This document shows, in pieces, positions 1 to 7,027 of a DNA stretch of 22,529 nt; within the stretch, counting starts at the first letter, position 1; every line of letters starts with the position of its first letter. The position numbers and the translations under genes are program-made. Where the stretch lies: positions 1-22,529 of the forward strand of contig JAISCU010000123.1 of assembly GCA_031265345.1 (NCBI GenBank). The letters are read 5' to 3'. A model generated the notes under the pieces. The model was not told the origin of the DNA. It saw only the letters and a program-made list of their open reading frames with translations, and did no database searches. Source of the DNA: Bifidobacteriaceae bacterium. GTDB taxonomy: Bacteria > Actinomycetota > Actinomycetes > Actinomycetales > WQXJ01.

Positions 1-1
1 C

Positions 2-322
2 GTCTACGGCGCCGAGACCTCGACCATGAACCTGACCAAAGTGGCCCCGCGAATCCTCGTGACCCTGATCGCGGGCGGTTGGCGACGGATGTGGCGCAAG
101 CACATCCTATGGAGTTTCTCGCCCATCGCCCTGCTGGTGCTCGCGGGACTGGTCTTGACCGTGTTCGGGCTGGCGGTGGGCATCTGGGCCACGGTCTGGT
201 CGCTCTCGCACGGCGTGTCCGCCTCGACCGGGACCTGGCTGTTGGGGGTGGCGCCGACCATTGTCGGCATCCAGTTCCTGGTCGAGGGGCTGGTCCTGGA
301 CATTCAGGCAACGCCTAAGTAG
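2..322 (+). CDS. Glycosyltransferase family 2, C-terminal membrane part (5' end outside window)
   Basis: The reading frame is open from the left edge and ends at TAG 320-322, so this is the 3' end of a longer gene. It shows a short basic stretch followed by two hydrophobic segments: one starting near SFSPIALLVLAGLVLTVFGL and one covering TWLLGVAPTIVGIQFLVEGL. It ends in LVLDIQ-P. This two-helix tail, with the final 'Q..LxxLVLDIQ' pattern, is what I know from GT2 enzymes of the dolichyl-phosphate/undecaprenyl-phosphate sugar transferase type. There the catalytic GT-A domain precedes membrane helices; that domain lies outside the window and cannot be checked. The next gene encodes a GtrA-like protein and starts 4 nt after this stop, which supports a shared operon for lipid-linked sugar transfer to cell-surface polymers. 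An internal ATG at 26 should not be taken as the start. Confidence 0.75.
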   Translation, partial: VYGAETSTMNLTKVAPRILVTLIAGGWRRMWRKHILWSFSPIALLVLAGLVLTVFGLAVGIWATVWSLSHGVSASTGTWLLGVAPTIVGIQFLVEGLVLDIQATPK

Positions 323-326
323 AACG

Positions 327-740
327 ATGCCGTCGTCTAGGCCCCGTCCGGATCGTGAGCAGTTGCGGGCGTTGTTTCGCGCCATGTTCTTGTTCTGGGT
401 GGTGGGCACCGCCTCCACGGTGGTGGACTTCGGCGGGTTCCTGCTGCTGACCTGGCTGGGGCTGTGGGAATGGGTGGCGAGCGCGATCAGCTTCATGGCC
501 TCGTTCGTGGTCAACTACCTGGGCAACCGCGACCTGGTGTTCCGGGCAGGGTCCGTCCCGGGCGCGATGCGGCGCTATGTGGTCCTGGTCATCTTCAACT
601 GGGTCGTCTCGACCGGCATGGTGGCGCTGTTCGTGGAACTGGGCTGGGCGGGCTGGATCGCGAAGCTGGTGTCGATCGTGGTGATCGGCGTGTTCAACTT
701 CATCACGCTGCGGGCCTGGGTGTTCAAGAAGAGGGATTGA
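327..740 (+). CDS. GtrA-like membrane protein (putative lipid-linked sugar flippase)
   Basis: A 137-residue protein with four predicted membrane helices: around FRAMFLFWVVGTASTVVDF, LLLTWLGLWEWVASAISFMA, YVVLVIFNWVVSTGMVALF and LVSIVVIGVFNFITLRAWVF. The conserved GtrA features are visible: 'F..VG..ST.VDF' in helix 1, 'SFVVNYLGNRDLVF' after helix 2 and the closing 'NFITLRAWVFK'. GtrA-family proteins are thought to move undecaprenyl-linked sugars across the membrane for glycosylation of O-antigen, arabinogalactan or teichoic acids. ATG 327 is preferred because it follows the glycosyltransferase stop by 4 nt; an upstream in-frame ATG at 261 would read through the end of that gene and give an atypical N-terminus. 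The pairing with a GT2 enzyme is the usual arrangement. The substrate cannot be deduced. Confidence 0.88.
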   Translation: MPSSRPRPDREQLRALFRAMFLFWVVGTASTVVDFGGFLLLTWLGLWEWVASAISFMASFVVNYLGNRDLVFRAGSVPGAMRRYVVLVIFNWVVSTGMVALFVELGWAGWIAKLVSIVVIGVFNFITLRAWVFKKRD

Positions 741-751
741 CCTCGGGGCTC

Positions 752-767
752 CTGGGCTCTGGCCCAG
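752..767 (+). terminator. Short GC hairpin after gtrA-like gene
   Basis: CTGGGC (752-757), loop TCTG, GCCCAG (762-767) forms a perfect 6-bp stem 11 nt after the GtrA-like stop. There is no T-tract, so this is only a candidate terminator or mRNA 3'-end structure. Confidence 0.3.
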
Positions 768-865
768 CGTGCCGAATGTGATCTTCGTCGCAAAAGCCCA
801 GGTCACGGGCTTTCGACCGCGAGAGCCGTGTTATGGTTGTTGGCAGAGGCAATCGCCACACCGTC

Positions 866-880
866 TCTGGACTATCCAGA
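866..880. promoter_or_regulatory. 15-bp dyad upstream of lipoprotein gene
   Basis: TCTGGA-CTA-TCCAGA is a perfect inverted repeat with 6-nt arms, centred about 60 bp upstream of the lipoprotein ATG at 933. It lies in the 192-bp gap 741-932, where no convincing -35/-10 pair was found. It may be an operator; no regulator gene is adjacent. Confidence 0.3.
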
Positions 881-932
881 TGGACCCCCTCCGTCGGCAC
901 GACAATCATTCGAGCCCATAGGAGGGAGAGCA

Positions 933-2105
933 ATGGCATCCAAGACTGCCGTCGGCGCGTTGGCCGCCCTATCGATGACGGCCCTGGCCCTCGCCGGATG
1001 CACCAGCGGTCAGGAGGGCGCAGAGGCGCCGGAGCCCACGGATTCGCAGAGCGGGTCGATCCGACCGGTGGATGCGACTGGCGTTGAGCTGCCGGAGGCG
1101 CGCTGGTGGATCGAGTCGCCGGTGGAGCTGCCGTACGCGCCGCACCTCGACGCGATTGAGGCCGCCTGGGCGGCTGCCGATGACGGGCTCGCCGCACAAT
1201 GGGCCCGGCACCACGATCAGGTCGACCAATCGGTCGCTGCCTGTATGGCCGAGGCCGGGTTCGACTTTCAGCCGCGCCCGTACCACCCTCCGGAGGACCA
1301 GACCAGGGAGGACAGCCCGTACCAGAATTGGACCGTCCTGCCGATCCAGTGGTTGCCGGCCACAATCGAGGAGGCCGAGCGGGTCGGTTATGGGGTCGAG
1401 TCGGATCCGCGAGCGGAGGATGGGCACGACCTCGTCGGGCCCGAGGACCCGAATGCCGCGTACGTGGAGTCTCTGTCAGATTCCGGACGCGCCGCCTATG
1501 AGAAGGCTTTGAACGGCACGGATCCGGAAACCGGGAAAACCGTCAACCCGGACAACTGCTTCTCCAAGGCTTGGGAAGAGTACCCCGACCCGGCTGGCCC
1601 GGACATGTCGTTCCTGGAACCCGCGGGCGGAATGGACAGTCTTCACCAAGGAGTCGTGATCAATTTTGAGACAGGGCCAGAGATTGACCCTTCCGACCCT
1701 GACGCAATTGCGGCCGACCCGGAGATGGTGGCGCTGCGGGACGAGTACGAGCGATGCGCGTTGGCCAGCGAGATCGGGCAGCACTTGCTCCCCGGATGGA
1801 TGGATACCCACGTGTTGGTCTCTCTGGCCAAGTCCACCGCCTCGGACGGGTCGGTATTGGACTTGCCCCCGGGGCCATTCGATCCTGACGATGTTCCTCC
1901 TGAGCAGTTGGCGCTGGTCGGCTCGCAGGCCGAGCGGGACGTGGCGGTGGTCGATTTCCAGTGCCGCGAGGAGACGGACTACGTGAACCGTTACGCCCAG
2001 ATTGTCGCTGACGCAGAGGCGAAGTACATCGCTGAGCACGAAGCCGAGATCGACAAGATGATGGCTCAGATCGAGCAGTTCCTGGCCGAACGCAAGAAAG
2101 GCTGA
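933..2105 (+). CDS. Secreted lipoprotein of unknown function with four mature cysteines
   Basis: A 390-residue protein with a clear lipoprotein signal: a short charged N-terminus (MASK), a hydrophobic stretch, then the lipobox LAGC with the lipidated Cys at residue 23. A polar, Pro/Glu/Ser-rich linker follows, so the mature protein is expected on the outer face of the membrane. Four more cysteines lie at residues 104 (VAACMAEAGFDF), 209 (NPDNCFSKAW), 275 (YERCALASE) and 344 (VDFQCREETDYV), which could form two disulfides. The C-terminus is a charged helix ending in ERKKG. The pattern 'C-M-x-x-x-G-F' followed by 'C..W' recalls uncharacterised actinobacterial lipoproteins; I recognise no enzyme fold. 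The start at 933 is set by GGAGGGAG at 921-928; the frame is open back to 828 but without a ribosome site. The stop is only 4 bp from the end of the convergent MFS gene. Confidence 0.8.
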   Translation: MASKTAVGALAALSMTALALAGCTSGQEGAEAPEPTDSQSGSIRPVDATGVELPEARWWIESPVELPYAPHLDAIEAAWAAADDGLAAQWARHHDQVDQSVAACMAEAGFDFQPRPYHPPEDQTREDSPYQNWTVLPIQWLPATIEEAERVGYGVESDPRAEDGHDLVGPEDPNAAYVESLSDSGRAAYEKALNGTDPETGKTVNPDNCFSKAWEEYPDPAGPDMSFLEPAGGMDSLHQGVVINFETGPEIDPSDPDAIAADPEMVALRDEYERCALASEIGQHLLPGWMDTHVLVSLAKSTASDGSVLDLPPGPFDPDDVPPEQLALVGSQAERDVAVVDFQCREETDYVNRYAQIVADAEAKYIAEHEAEIDKMMAQIEQFLAERKKG

Positions 2106-2109
2106 CCAT

Positions 2110-3573
2110 TCAGGCACCTGGCTCGGCTGCTCGCGGGGCCTTTCCAACGGCGAGAGCCGCCAACGCCGCCAACCCCGAGAACACGGCGAAGCAGACCAGC
2201 GTCATGGCGTGCCCCGACGCGGTGGGCTGCGGCGGCGCGCCGGGCGGGCTGGCCGGGCCCGGTTGCGCGGCGGTGACCAGGAGCATGAACGTCACCAACT
2301 GGGTGCCCAAGTCGCCGCCCAGGGACTGGCCCAGCGCGGCCACTCCGGCCGCCACGCCCTGTTCGTGAGGAGCTGTGACCTGGGCGATCAGGTTCGGGAT
2401 GGCGGCGCTGGCCAGGCCGGTGCCGATTCCCGCGAAGCAATAGGCCGTGATCATCCCGGACTGCGACTCCAACTGTGTCGCCATGACTGCGGCGGCGATG
2501 GCCAGCACAGCCGCGCCGGCCACCATGATCGGTTTGGGCCCGATCCGGCGCAGGGCGATCCCGACCGCGAAACCGGTGGCCAGCGACAAGGCGCCGGCCG
2601 GGACTGTGAAGTAGCTGACACCGAGCGGGCTGAGCCCGAATCCGTAGCCCGCCTCGCGGGACGCGGTCGCTTGGGCGATTTGGGGGATCACTATCGACAC
2701 GCCGGTGATGGTCGCGGTGACGAGGAACCCGGCCGCGATGGTGGCCGCCATCCCTCGGCGCCGCACCAACTGCCACGGCACCAGCGGATCGCGGGCCCGG
2801 CGCTCGGCCACCACGAACAGGGCCGCGCAGATCGCGGCCGCCGCCAGACAAGCGAAGGTCTGCGGGCTGGTCCATCCCCAGACCGCGCCGCTGGACAGGC
2901 ACAGCAGGGCCGCGCCCACGGTCAGGGCCAGCAGCGCCGCACCCAGGTAGTCGATCCGGGCGGCGAGCCGGACCGTCGACTTGGGCACCAACCAGATGGT
3001 GCAGGCGAACAGCGCCACGTCCATTAGCCCCAAGAACCAGAACACTCCCTTGAGGCCGAACTGGTCGACCAGCGAGCCGCTGATCAGCGCGGCCACCACC
3101 GCTGACAGGCCGGAGCTGGTGGTGGCCAGGGACGCGCCCATGGCGAACCAGCGTTTCGAGAAGATGTCCCGCATCAGGGAGTAGCCCAATGGGATGGTCG
3201 GGAATAGTAGGCCCTGGAGGCCCCGGCCGAACAGGAACAGACCGTACGATGACGCCATGGCGGTGATCACGCCGCCGACCGCTCCGGCTCCGGCCGCCGC
3301 CACCAGGACCCGTTTCTTGCCCAGGATGTCGCCCAGTTTGCCTAGGATGGGCGAGGCGACCGCGCCGACCAGGCTCAGCACCGTCACCGACCACCCCACC
3401 TGGACGGTCTCGAAATACTCGCCCAACTGCGGCATGACGATCGGGACCAGGCTGAAGGACAGCGCCACCGCGACGGCCAGCGCGATCAGTGTGGCCATGG
3501 CCGCGATGCGGCGGCCGGGCGTGAGGTCTTGCCCGCTCTCGCCGGGCGGCGTTGGTCCTGGCGGCTGTGGCAT
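2110..3573 (-). CDS. MFS drug-type exporter (DHA2-like, about 14 helices)
   Basis: A hydrophobic protein of about 487 residues. After a proline-rich cytoplasmic N-terminus, helix 1 runs through MATLIALAVAVALSFSLVPI. The family signature between helices 2 and 3 is clear (SPILGKLGDILGKKRVLV, MFS motif A). About 14 hydrophobic segments and the length fit the DHA2 (14-spanner, proton-coupled drug efflux) group better than 12-spanner transporters. The substrate cannot be read from sequence. The start is uncertain: ATG 3573 has GGAAGGA about 14 nt upstream, rather far, and ATG 3498 just before helix 1 is an alternative; the frame stays open to 3702 without a better site. It is transcribed towards the lipoprotein gene, with stops 4 bp apart and no terminator between. 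No TetR- or MarR-type regulator is adjacent, which is somewhat unusual for an efflux gene. Confidence 0.85.
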   Translation of the reverse strand: MPQPPGPTPPGESGQDLTPGRRIAAMATLIALAVAVALSFSLVPIVMPQLGEYFETVQVGWSVTVLSLVGAVASPILGKLGDILGKKRVLVAAAGAGAVGGVITAMASSYGLFLFGRGLQGLLFPTIPLGYSLMRDIFSKRWFAMGASLATTSSGLSAVVAALISGSLVDQFGLKGVFWFLGLMDVALFACTIWLVPKSTVRLAARIDYLGAALLALTVGAALLCLSSGAVWGWTSPQTFACLAAAAICAALFVVAERRARDPLVPWQLVRRRGMAATIAAGFLVTATITGVSIVIPQIAQATASREAGYGFGLSPLGVSYFTVPAGALSLATGFAVGIALRRIGPKPIMVAGAAVLAIAAAVMATQLESQSGMITAYCFAGIGTGLASAAIPNLIAQVTAPHEQGVAAGVAALGQSLGGDLGTQLVTFMLLVTAAQPGPASPPGAPPQPTASGHAMTLVCFAVFSGLAALAALAVGKAPRAAEPGA

Positions 3574-3859
3574 TCGGGCCTGGCCGTTCCTTCCCTGGGG
3601 CGGCGGGAAACGAAGTGGTTCTCGGAGGCGAAGCCAACCAGTCGGATCGAGGTTCCCCGGGGCCGGGACTCGGCGGTTGGGCGTTCGGCCCAATTGGAGC
3701 ACTCCCGGCCCAGTCCGTCAAGCCCTGGGCCGAATTCGGTTGCGGAATCGTGCCCTGCCGATCCGTCGGGCGCTCCACCAGCCACCTGCCTGTGTCCAGA
3801 ATTGGCTTGAACTCGTGGCGCGGCCGAGTTCGAGCCACTTGTGGACGCCGGTGCCCGCT

Positions 3860-3873
3860 GCCAAGCGCTTGGC
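3860..3873. promoter_or_regulatory. Perfect 14-bp palindrome GCCAAGCGCTTGGC
   Basis: GCCAAGC/GCTTGGC is a perfect dyad with no spacer, located between the RHH gene (ends 3944) and the MFS gene (starts near 3573) on the minus strand. It is either an operator or a strong hairpin; no adjacent regulator was identified. Confidence 0.35.
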
Positions 3874-3890
3874 GGCCCCGAGAATGTGTA

Positions 3891-3922
3891 CAGGTGACCG
3901 GGCGGCATCGTCCACTAGGAGC
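3891..3922 (-). repeat. Dispersed intergenic repeat, copy A
   Basis: This segment matches 4424-4455 at 29 of 32 positions, including a 20-nt block that is identical at 3896-3915 and 4429-4448. On the minus strand it lies 22 nt after the stop of the RHH gene. The core can fold as a 5-bp stem around a GCAT/ATGC tetraloop (GGGCG-GCAT-CGTCC, with one G-U pair in the plus-strand RNA). Confidence 0.6.
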
Positions 3923-3943
3923 ACCGGACCAAGGCGCGGGCCT

Positions 3944-4279
3944 TCAGCCGACCGGCGACCGGGCGTCGATGTAGGTCGCCAGGGCCTCGCGCACCACCTC
4001 GGATTCGCGGCGATGTTCGCGGGCCGCCAATTCCGTCAGGCTCTCTTTCAGGGCTCGAGGCACTCGGGCGTGGACCACCGGCGAGGGTCCCAAGCCGCCC
4101 ACAGGCGGTCGCCCCAATGCGATCCGGGTGGCCTCCTGAAGGGTCGACGCCCCGGTCGCGGCCAGCAAGTCGCGGCGGCCCGCCTGCGCTGCCGCCCTTC
4201 CTCGCAGCACGGTGCCAGGCTTGACAGTCAACAGGCCCCGCTCGGCGCGGTCGGCCAACTCTTCGTAATGATCGCTCAT
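3944..4279 (-). CDS. Orphan ribbon-helix-helix (CopG/Arc-type) antitoxin-like protein
   Basis: A 111-residue protein. The N-terminal part (MSDHYEELADRAERG, then a Gly-Arg-Ala-rich 'GRAAAQAGRR' segment) and the C-terminal HARVPRALKESLTELAAREH followed by a helix 'SEVVREALATYID' match the actinobacterial RHH antitoxin layout. A beta-strand (VVHARV) is followed by two helices, the fold that dimerises and binds DNA. The start is ATG 4279, preceded by GGAGGAG 7 nt upstream; the frame is open further to 4366 but without a ribosome site. Such proteins usually repress their own promoter and neutralise a toxin, but no toxin gene lies immediately up- or downstream. A dyad 67 bp upstream (4346-4369) is a plausible own operator. 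It may be a solitary regulator or the remnant of a toxin-antitoxin locus. Confidence 0.72.
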   Translation of the reverse strand: MSDHYEELADRAERGLLTVKPGTVLRGRAAAQAGRRDLLAATGASTLQEATRIALGRPPVGGLGPSPVVHARVPRALKESLTELAAREHRRESEVVREALATYIDARSPVG

Positions 4280-4345
4280 GTTCCCACTCCTCCGCCGCCG
4301 TGCAGCGACGCGCTGTAGGCTCCGACGAACCCCATGCCACCCAAG

Positions 4346-4369
4346 TGTGTCACAGAATCGAGTCACACA
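4346..4369. promoter_or_regulatory. Imperfect dyad TGTGTCAC-N8-GTCACACA upstream of RHH gene
   Basis: The arms at 4346-4353 and 4362-4369 are inverted repeats with one mismatch, spaced by 8 nt. They lie about 67 bp upstream of the RHH start codon on the minus strand. RHH proteins bind short inverted or direct half-sites, so this is a candidate autoregulatory operator; this is inferred from position only. Confidence 0.4.
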
Positions 4370-4423
4370 GGCAACATCGGTTTCTTACGAGAGCCATCGT
4401 GGACGCAGAGTCTGCCGCGCGGG

Positions 4424-4455
4424 CAGGCGACCGGGCGGCATCGTCCACCCGGAGC
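4424..4455 (-). repeat. Dispersed intergenic repeat, copy B
   Basis: It is 29/32 identical to 3891-3922. On the minus strand it begins 8 nt after the poxB stop codon (4464-4466). CCGGG at 4431-4435 and CCCGG at 4448-4452 add an outer 5-bp stem, so the element can form a nested hairpin and may act as a 3'-end or terminator structure. Confidence 0.6.
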
Positions 4456-4463
4456 CCACGCAC

Positions 4464-6194
4464 CTAGAGCGTGCGCACGTTGTCCGCCGCCTCGTGGACC
4501 AACTCGGGGACGTCGCCCGCGAAGACGCGCTTGAGGACGGACAGGGTGAAGCCCTCGACGGTGGTGCGGGGCAGGTGCGACGGCATGGACAATGCGGTCG
4601 GGTCCACCACCACGTCCAGCACGACGGGTCCGTCGCCGTAGGAGAGCGCCTCCGCCACGGCACCGCGCACGTCGGCGGGGTCCTCGAGCCGGATTCCGTG
4701 CGCGCCCAGAGCCGTCGCGACCGCCGCCAGGTCGGGGTTCGGCATGTCGGTGCCGAACGGGATGTAGCCCGCCTCTTGCTGCTCGATGTTGACGAAGTCG
4801 AGTTGGCCATTGTTGAAGATCACGTTGACCACCCGCGCGCCGTAGCGGACCTGCGTGATGAGGTCGCCCAGGCCGAGCATGGTGAAGCCGCCGTCGCCGC
4901 ACATGGCGATGGCCTGGCGGCCGGGCATGGCGAGGGCGGCGCCGAAGGCATAAGGCGCGGCCGAAGCCATCGACGCCCAGGTCAACGAGCCCATGAAACG
5001 CCGGTCGCGGCCCGCGCGGACGTGGCGCGCGGTCCACATGCAGGGGGTGCCGGTGTCGGCGAAGAAGAGGGCGTCGTCGTCCGCCAGGTCGGAGATCGTG
5101 GCGGCCAGGAACTCGGGCCTGATCGGTTTCATGTCCGGGCCGTGATCGACGTAGCGGTCCAGCTTGTGACGCCACTGCTGGGTTTGGCGGATGTGCTTGT
5201 CGAGGTGGGCGGTGTCCGTCCGCCGCTTCAGGCGCGGCAACAGGCGGTGCACCGTGTCGCCGACGTCCCCGACCACGCCGAGCGAGATCGGCACTCGCCG
5301 CCCCAGATGGCCGGGATTCTTGTCGACTTGGATGGTCGGCGTCCCGGAGGGCAGGAAGCCGGGGAACGGGAAGTCGCAGCCCAGCAGCACCAGCAGGTCG
5401 GCGTCGTGGAGGGCGTCGTAGGCGCCGCCCCAGCCGAGCAGCCCGGTCATGCCGACGGCGTTCGGCGTGGCGTGCTCGATCCATTGCTTGCCCCTAAAGG
5501 AGAAAGCCACCGGCGCGGCCAGGACCTCGGCCATGGTGGCGACATCGGCCACGCCGTCCCGGCAACCGTAGCCGGCCATGATGGTGACCTTGCCCGCCTG
5601 GTTGATCATGTCCGCCATCGCCACCAGGTCCGCTTCGGAGGCCGGCGGCGGGGCCGTGTCCAAGCGCGGCAGCGAATAGTGCGCTTGGGTGGACTTCTCC
5701 TGCGCCACGTCTCCGGGAACCGAAATCACCGTGGGGCCGCCCTTCAGCAGGGCTGTGGTGATGGCCTGGGATATCACGGCCCGCGCCTGGGCGGGGTCCA
5801 CGATCCGACCGGTGTAGAGCGAGGCGGTCTGGAAGAACTGGTACGGGTTGAGCTCCTCCAGCCCCTCGGTGTCCATGATCCCCCGTTCCACGTCGCCCGC
5901 CACGGCGATCACCGGCGCGCCCTCGTGTTTGGCGTCCAGGAGCCCGTTGATCAGGTGGGCCACGCCCGGCCCGGCGGTGCCGCAGACCGCCACCGGACCT
6001 CCCGTCAGCTGGGCTTCCGACGCGGCAGCGAAAGTGCCGTACTCCTCGTGCCGCACATGGACGAACTCGACCCGGCCGTTCCGGCGCAGCGCGTCGATCA
6101 CGGGATTGAGCGCGTCCCCGACAATGCCGTAGCAGCGCCGCACCCCCGCATCCGCGAGCATCTGCCAGAGCTGGTCCGCCACGTTGTGCGTCAT
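4464..6194 (-). CDS. poxB: Pyruvate:quinone oxidoreductase (pyruvate dehydrogenase, quinone; pyruvate oxidase)
   Basis: A 576-residue ThDP- and FAD-dependent enzyme that oxidatively decarboxylates pyruvate to acetate and CO2 and passes electrons to membrane quinone. The three-domain layout is complete. In the N-terminal Pyr domain the ThDP-activating Glu is at residue 50 (HVRHEEYGTFAAASEAQL). A central FAD-binding domain follows. The C-terminal PP domain has the ThDP/Mg motif starting GDGGF at 433 and ending in NN at 461-462, the standard 30-residue spacing. The last 30 residues (from FTLSVLKRVFAGD) resemble the amphipathic membrane-binding tail of E. coli PoxB and corynebacterial Pqo. Length matches those enzymes. 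ATG 6194 is supported by GAAGGAGA (centre near 6204). It is divergent from the carbonic anhydrase gene. An acetolactate synthase assignment is less likely because the RHEE motif and tail fit PoxB. Confidence 0.93.
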   Translation of the reverse strand: MTHNVADQLWQMLADAGVRRCYGIVGDALNPVIDALRRNGRVEFVHVRHEEYGTFAAASEAQLTGGPVAVCGTAGPGVAHLINGLLDAKHEGAPVIAVAGDVERGIMDTEGLEELNPYQFFQTASLYTGRIVDPAQARAVISQAITTALLKGGPTVISVPGDVAQEKSTQAHYSLPRLDTAPPPASEADLVAMADMINQAGKVTIMAGYGCRDGVADVATMAEVLAAPVAFSFRGKQWIEHATPNAVGMTGLLGWGGAYDALHDADLLVLLGCDFPFPGFLPSGTPTIQVDKNPGHLGRRVPISLGVVGDVGDTVHRLLPRLKRRTDTAHLDKHIRQTQQWRHKLDRYVDHGPDMKPIRPEFLAATISDLADDDALFFADTGTPCMWTARHVRAGRDRRFMGSLTWASMASAAPYAFGAALAMPGRQAIAMCGDGGFTMLGLGDLITQVRYGARVVNVIFNNGQLDFVNIEQQEAGYIPFGTDMPNPDLAAVATALGAHGIRLEDPADVRGAVAEALSYGDGPVVLDVVVDPTALSMPSHLPRTTVEGFTLSVLKRVFAGDVPELVHEAADNVRTL

Positions 6195-6465
6195 TGTTGG
6201 TCTCCTTCGGGTTAGCCAGGTTTCGCCGTCGCTGGCAGGTTAGGTCGCCGATGCCGCCGGTTCGGCCCCGGCGCTGGAACGTCCCGCCCTGCGGACAGCA
6301 CTATCCGCCAGCAACCGCGTCGGGATCGACACACCGGTCAGCGGTTTCGGGGTCCAACGTGACAAAGTCGCCTTTACGTGAGCGCCTTTCAGGTGGCCAC
6401 CGCGCGGGGAGTGTCCGTATGGTGGGGCGCGTAGGGTCCGCACGCACAATCGAAAGGAATCCCCA
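6195..6465. other. 271-bp divergent intergenic region poxB / carbonic anhydrase
   Basis: It must hold both divergent promoters, but I found no hexamer pair good enough to mark. CGCCTTT occurs twice in direct orientation near 6369-6390. A degenerate match to the core of the dispersed repeat (CGATGCCGCC) lies near 6249. No open frame here looks coding. Confidence 0.4.
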
Positions 6466-7023
6466 ATGACCTCCGCGCTCGCCGAAGTCCTCGCCGCCAA
6501 CCAGGCCTACGCCGCCGATTTCGGTGACAAGGGCTCCCTCCCGCTCCCGCCCGGTCGCGCCTTCGCGGTTCTGACCTGCATGGACGCCCGCCTCGACCCG
6601 GCCAAGTACGCCGGGCTGAGCGAGGGCGACGCCCACGTCATCCGAAACGCTGGTGGCCGCGCCTCCGACGACGCCATCCGTTCCCTCGTGATCTCCCACA
6701 AGCTGCTGGGCACGCAGGAGATCTTCGTGGTCCACCACACCGACTGCGGCATGTTGACGTTCACCTCCGACCAGTTGGCGGACCTGCTGCGTGACTCATT
6801 GGCCACCGCCGCGCTGACCCCGGACGGCTGGCGGAACGTCACCGAGGAGGGCGGGTCGGCGGAAGGCGCGTACATCGACTTCCTGCCCTTCGCGGACCTG
6901 GAGCAGTCAGTCATCGATGACGTCCATCGGCTGCGGGCGCATCCTCTGATCGACCCGAATGTGCCGATCCACCCGTTCGTCTACGACGTCACGAGCGGCG
7001 AGATCGTCCCCGTCGCCGCCTGA
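6466..7023 (+). CDS. Beta-class carbonic anhydrase
   Basis: A 185-residue enzyme expected to interconvert CO2 and bicarbonate in the cytoplasm. The zinc ligands are Cys38, His91 and Cys94: the first motif reads LTCMDARLD, with the Asp40-Arg42 dyad, and the second reads VVHHTDCGM. The segment [18 protein letters not shown] is the conserved helix-and-loop of the family. Its short length and 'TCMDAR' motif resemble the small mycobacterial type (as in Rv1284) rather than the longer plant-like forms. ATG 6466 has an AAAGGAA site about 8 nt upstream. The gene is divergent from poxB, whose reaction releases CO2; a functional link is possible but only inferred. The stop is 4 bp from the end of the convergent transporter gene. 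Confidence 0.92.
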   Translation: MTSALAEVLAANQAYAADFGDKGSLPLPPGRAFAVLTCMDARLDPAKYAGLSEGDAHVIRNAGGRASDDAIRSLVISHKLLGTQEIFVVHHTDCGMLTFTSDQLADLLRDSLATAALTPDGWRNVTEEGGSAEGAYIDFLPFADLEQSVIDDVHRLRAHPLIDPNVPIHPFVYDVTSGEIVPVAA

Positions 7024-7027
7024 CTCG

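Larger units (their letters stand above)
3574..3943. other. 370-bp intergenic region without convincing gene
   Basis: Open frames here are Pro/Arg/Ser-rich and look like random high-GC frames. It holds a 14-bp perfect palindrome (3860-3873) and one copy of the dispersed repeat (3891-3922), listed separately. The MFS promoter should lie in its left part, but no clear -35/-10 pair was seen. If the orphan RHH gene downstream once had a toxin partner it would be expected around here; no PIN, RelE or similar motif was found. Confidence 0.5.

Noticed and set aside
3718..3924. Minus-strand frame starting MLLVDDAARS, resembling a PIN toxin start next to the RHH gene
   Set aside because: Only the first five residues look PIN-like; no later acidic motifs or correct length, and the start coincides with the dispersed repeat.
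4278..6215. 645-codon open frame on the plus strand
   Set aside because: It is the antisense of poxB; its product is rich in Arg, Gly, His and Val without family features, while the minus strand encodes a complete ThDP enzyme.
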